From Caprimulgus europaeus (Eukaryota > Chordata > Aves > Caprimulgiformes > Caprimulgidae): 64,000 nucleotides of DNA. Each line of letters begins with the position of its first letter. Position 1 is the stretch's first letter. The notes beneath the pieces are model-generated. The model saw only the letters and a list, made by a program, of their open reading frames with translations, made no database searches and was not told the DNA's origin. Location: the NCBI GenBank assembly GCA_907165065.1, contig OU015528.1:31456515-31520514 (forward strand), given 5' to 3'. Positions 61,576 through 64,000 of this stretch are shown here, in pieces. A program made the position numbers and the translations under genes.

Positions 61576-62989
61576 CACACCATTCCATTTGCTTATTACT
61601 TGACAGGCAGGGTGTATTAAAAGCTCAGACCTGTGAAAAGAAAACATGCAGAGAGACACAAATAAAACAATCGGCATCAAAATATCATTTTCTGTCACCA
61701 TTTTCCTATGTTCCTATAATAAAACTGTCAACTGCATGAAGTTATTTTCTGCTTTTTATGAGCATGGATTATCCTCACTTTCCAGTGAAATAATTTCACT
61801 GACACTGTAAATTTTTGTTTGTGCTCGTTTTTCTTTTTAATTTTAGAAGTCATTATAGTTACGGCTATTGCTATATTTAAACATCCCCCCCACCCACCCA
61901 CACCCCTGCACAGCCGCCTGGACTATCAGTAACTTTTTCCAGTTAATTCTGTAGAACAAGTCAGTGTTTCCTTTGTTTGAAAGGTAACTTCTTGTACCAC
62001 TCACTTCCAAATAGGAATAATACCCATTTGGGGTTTTATTATTATTATTTTATTTACCAAAAAATCTGCATCATTTGAGATTTTGAATGGAATGTGTTTT
62101 GTTTCAAGGCAAATAAATAATGTTTGTGGAAAGTCTAATAATTAGCAGACCACTCTTTTCTTGTGCAGGAGGCTGTATTGATTGGGGTGTGAACTCGCTC
62201 TGGGAAAGCCAAGCAGCACTGGCCTTTTGCTGGCCAGCTGACTAATTCCTCCACATCTACAATCACCAAAAGAAAGGCACAGAGGAACAAAGTTCATTTT
62301 GTCAGCAGTTCTGGTCCCCCTTCGCTCTGCTGGAGGCACCTCATCAATGCGGGTGGGCATAGTGCTGCCTTCCCCGGCTACCCCCTGGTGCTCACAGGGC
62401 ACATGTTGGTTTCCTCACCAGCTCCCAGAAAGAAATCAACAGCTTTCAAGAGACTGGAGTCATGCCCTGTGTCTCTGCCCAAGCCTCACTAGCAACATTC
62501 CCAGCCTTCCCAGATGGGGGAAGCAAGCCTCAGCAGCTGAAAAAAAAGTGGGGCAAGGCATCACTTTTGGCCAGAGCATCATAGAGAAGCAGGAGCAGTC
62601 ACTTTGCTTTGTTAGGTTGCTTCTTCTGGATGGAAAACCAGGTGTGTGCAGACCACTGGGAAAGTAATGATGGGTGATAAGCAATCTCAGCTTCTGGAGA
62701 TCTCCTCCTTCAACCCTAAAGGCAATCAGATAATCCCTCCCTGGTTGGCTTTCCAGGGAAGGGCAGGTCGGGCTACTGAAAAGCATGGGCTCAGTAATGG
62801 CCAAAACATCTACCTAAAGGCTCCTTTATGAAGCTGTTCTTAGGAAGTCGTGAGAACTGGCTAAGCAGAAGAGCCTTTGTGGTACAAGCTGCCTTTGGCA
62901 ATGTGAACACAGTTGATCTGTTCTTGATTGCATGACTGGCTAGGAAATTTTGACTGCAAAGAGTCAGTATGACTGTCAAGAAAACAACC

Positions 62990-63006
62990 AAAAAAAAAAA
63001 AAAAAA
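62990..63006. repeat. Poly-A tract
   Basis: About 17 A end in AGAGG. No retroposon body was recognised upstream. Confidence 0.85.
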
Positions 63007-63411
63007 GAGGAAAGTACAAAAGCTATTTTGGGCATAATAGCTAGTCATTCCAGACACTGAGAAAATACCCACATACACACACATCACAAAGTGTTACATA
63101 TATGGAGATGCTATGATAGTTCCTACTGTCTCATAGTTTCCATTAAAAAGTTCTGCTTTCAAGGATTTCATCATTCACCCATGAGCATTTACTCTGAGGC
63201 AAAATCTGACATAGAGTATTCCTTGAAAACTGTGAACAGAGTTGTGATAAACCTGCTACCCAAAACCAGTAATTTGATGCAAAGATAGTAGTTTATTAGT
63301 CAAAGTTCTAACAAAAAATGGTTAGTAGTAGAGTAACATGATTGCTTTGTGCATCTGTACTTTCAGAGACCATCAATATATTGTACTATTTTAATATTCC
63401 ACCTCCCACAT

Positions 63412-63580
63412 GGGATTTCAAAAGCATTTACAAATGTTAATTATTTCAGAGTTGCTGTCAGGTGAAGCATAAATTATTCCCATTTGACACATGAGGAAAC
63501 CAAGGCCAAAGAGGTTCAGCTTGATAAAGAAATTAATATGGCATAACATGAGGCAAGTCCCAGTGTCACTAATTGTATAA
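63412..63580 (-). mobile_element. MIR-like SINE remnant, reverse
   Basis: On the plus strand 'tttcaaaagcatttacaaatgttaattatttca' is followed by 'aaattattcccatttgacacatgaggaaaccaaggccaaagaggttcagc'. This matches the reverse complement of a MIR 3' half, where the order is '..cattttacagatgaggaaactgaggc..agaggtta..' after '..gctttacaaacattaa..'. It is among the clearest old SINE copies in the window. Confidence 0.75.
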
Positions 63581-64000
63581 CTTCTTTCTTCCAAACATCA
63601 CCTCTTTCTTCAGGTACAGCTGTGTGTCTCCTTGCCTTTGTAGAAGAAAAAACAAAGACAAATTAATTTGATTTTCCTTGTGATTTAGAAATGTACTGCA
63701 ATAAATATGTGCTGTATCACCTTGAGACTGTTGTACTCAAAGTTTTTGTCTTTGCAGTGAATGATTGACCATGACAAAAATAGATGTATTGTCACTCTAG
63801 AACATTTGAGCTTTAATCTTGAAAGTGGACAGAGTAATGTATTAGAGGTGCCAAAGTTGAGCAGGTTACAAAGTGTAAGGTGGTTTCTGCCCTGGGAGGA
63901 GCTTTCCCACATTCATCTAAGTGGAAGCACCCTTCCACTTAGCACTGGTTGTCAGTACTCAATGTCTTAAGAAACATCAATTCATTAAAAATTAAACAAA
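63581..64000. other. Unique non-coding DNA at the window end
   Basis: No repeat family or gene was recognised. It contains one perfect hairpin at 63917-63942. Confidence 0.5.
63917..63942. repeat. Perfect 11 bp inverted repeat with 4-base loop
   Basis: CTAAGTGGAAG at 63917-63927 is matched exactly by CTTCCACTTAG at 63932-63942, around CACC. The arms contain AAGTG, the NKX2-type core. It could be a paired site or an RNA hairpin. It is too short to be a typical microRNA precursor. Confidence 0.85.

Larger units (their letters stand above)
60770..63411. other. Unique non-coding DNA, AT-rich with TAATTA sites
   Basis: No gene was recognised. 61.06-61.87 kb is AT-rich and contains several TAATTA-type motifs. 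A short (CCCA)n run lies near 61886, and a poly-A near 62990. The 122-codon frame at 62299-62667 overlaps frames on the other strand and is unrecognised. Confidence 0.5.

Noticed and set aside
1-64000. CRISPR arrays, operons, phage or bacterial mobile elements
   Set aside because: No regularly spaced direct repeats and no dense co-directional genes. The CR1, LTR and CpG features show vertebrate nuclear DNA.

Overview
The window looks like nuclear DNA from a bird, probably not a galliform. It has several 5'-truncated CR1 LINE copies with typical avian 3' ends, a roughly 1 kb solo LTR of an endogenous-retrovirus family I associate with neoavian birds, old MIR-like SINE remnants and vertebrate-type microsatellites. 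It contains one strong CpG island. I see no bacterial-style gene organisation, and most open frames are chance frames in repeats or GC-rich DNA.

I cannot support any complete protein-coding gene. The window reads as a gene-poor intergenic or long-intron tract of mostly moderate AT content.

Layout: 1-10.2 kb is unique non-coding DNA. At 10.23-10.96 kb lies the longest open frame (243 codons), which overlaps a segment bounded by good splice signals. 11-21 kb is unique DNA with small inverted repeats and one CR1 tail. 21.0-23.0 kb holds a heptanucleotide (TTTTTTC)n tract, a CR1 fragment and a solo LTR with a near-perfect 5 bp target-site duplication. 25.7-26.4 kb is a CpG-enriched patch with an exon-like segment. 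26.4-37.5 kb is unique, partly very AT-rich. 37.5-38.6 kb holds two CR1 copies arranged tail to tail, one with a broken reverse-transcriptase end. 41.6 and 45.8 kb carry MIR-like SINEs. 49.4-50.1 kb is the CpG island, with a consensus splice donor on each strand. 51.8-52.2 kb is another CR1. 53-64 kb has more ancient SINE pieces, (GATA)n and (CTCCT)n microsatellites, a GGTTAA/GTTAAC motif cluster, and an AT-rich stretch with several homeodomain-type TAATTA sites.

The best gene-like signal is the CpG island, a likely promoter with one or two unannotated first exons. Everything else is repeat-derived, structural or putatively regulatory. Family identifications come from recalled consensus features and were not checked by a search.
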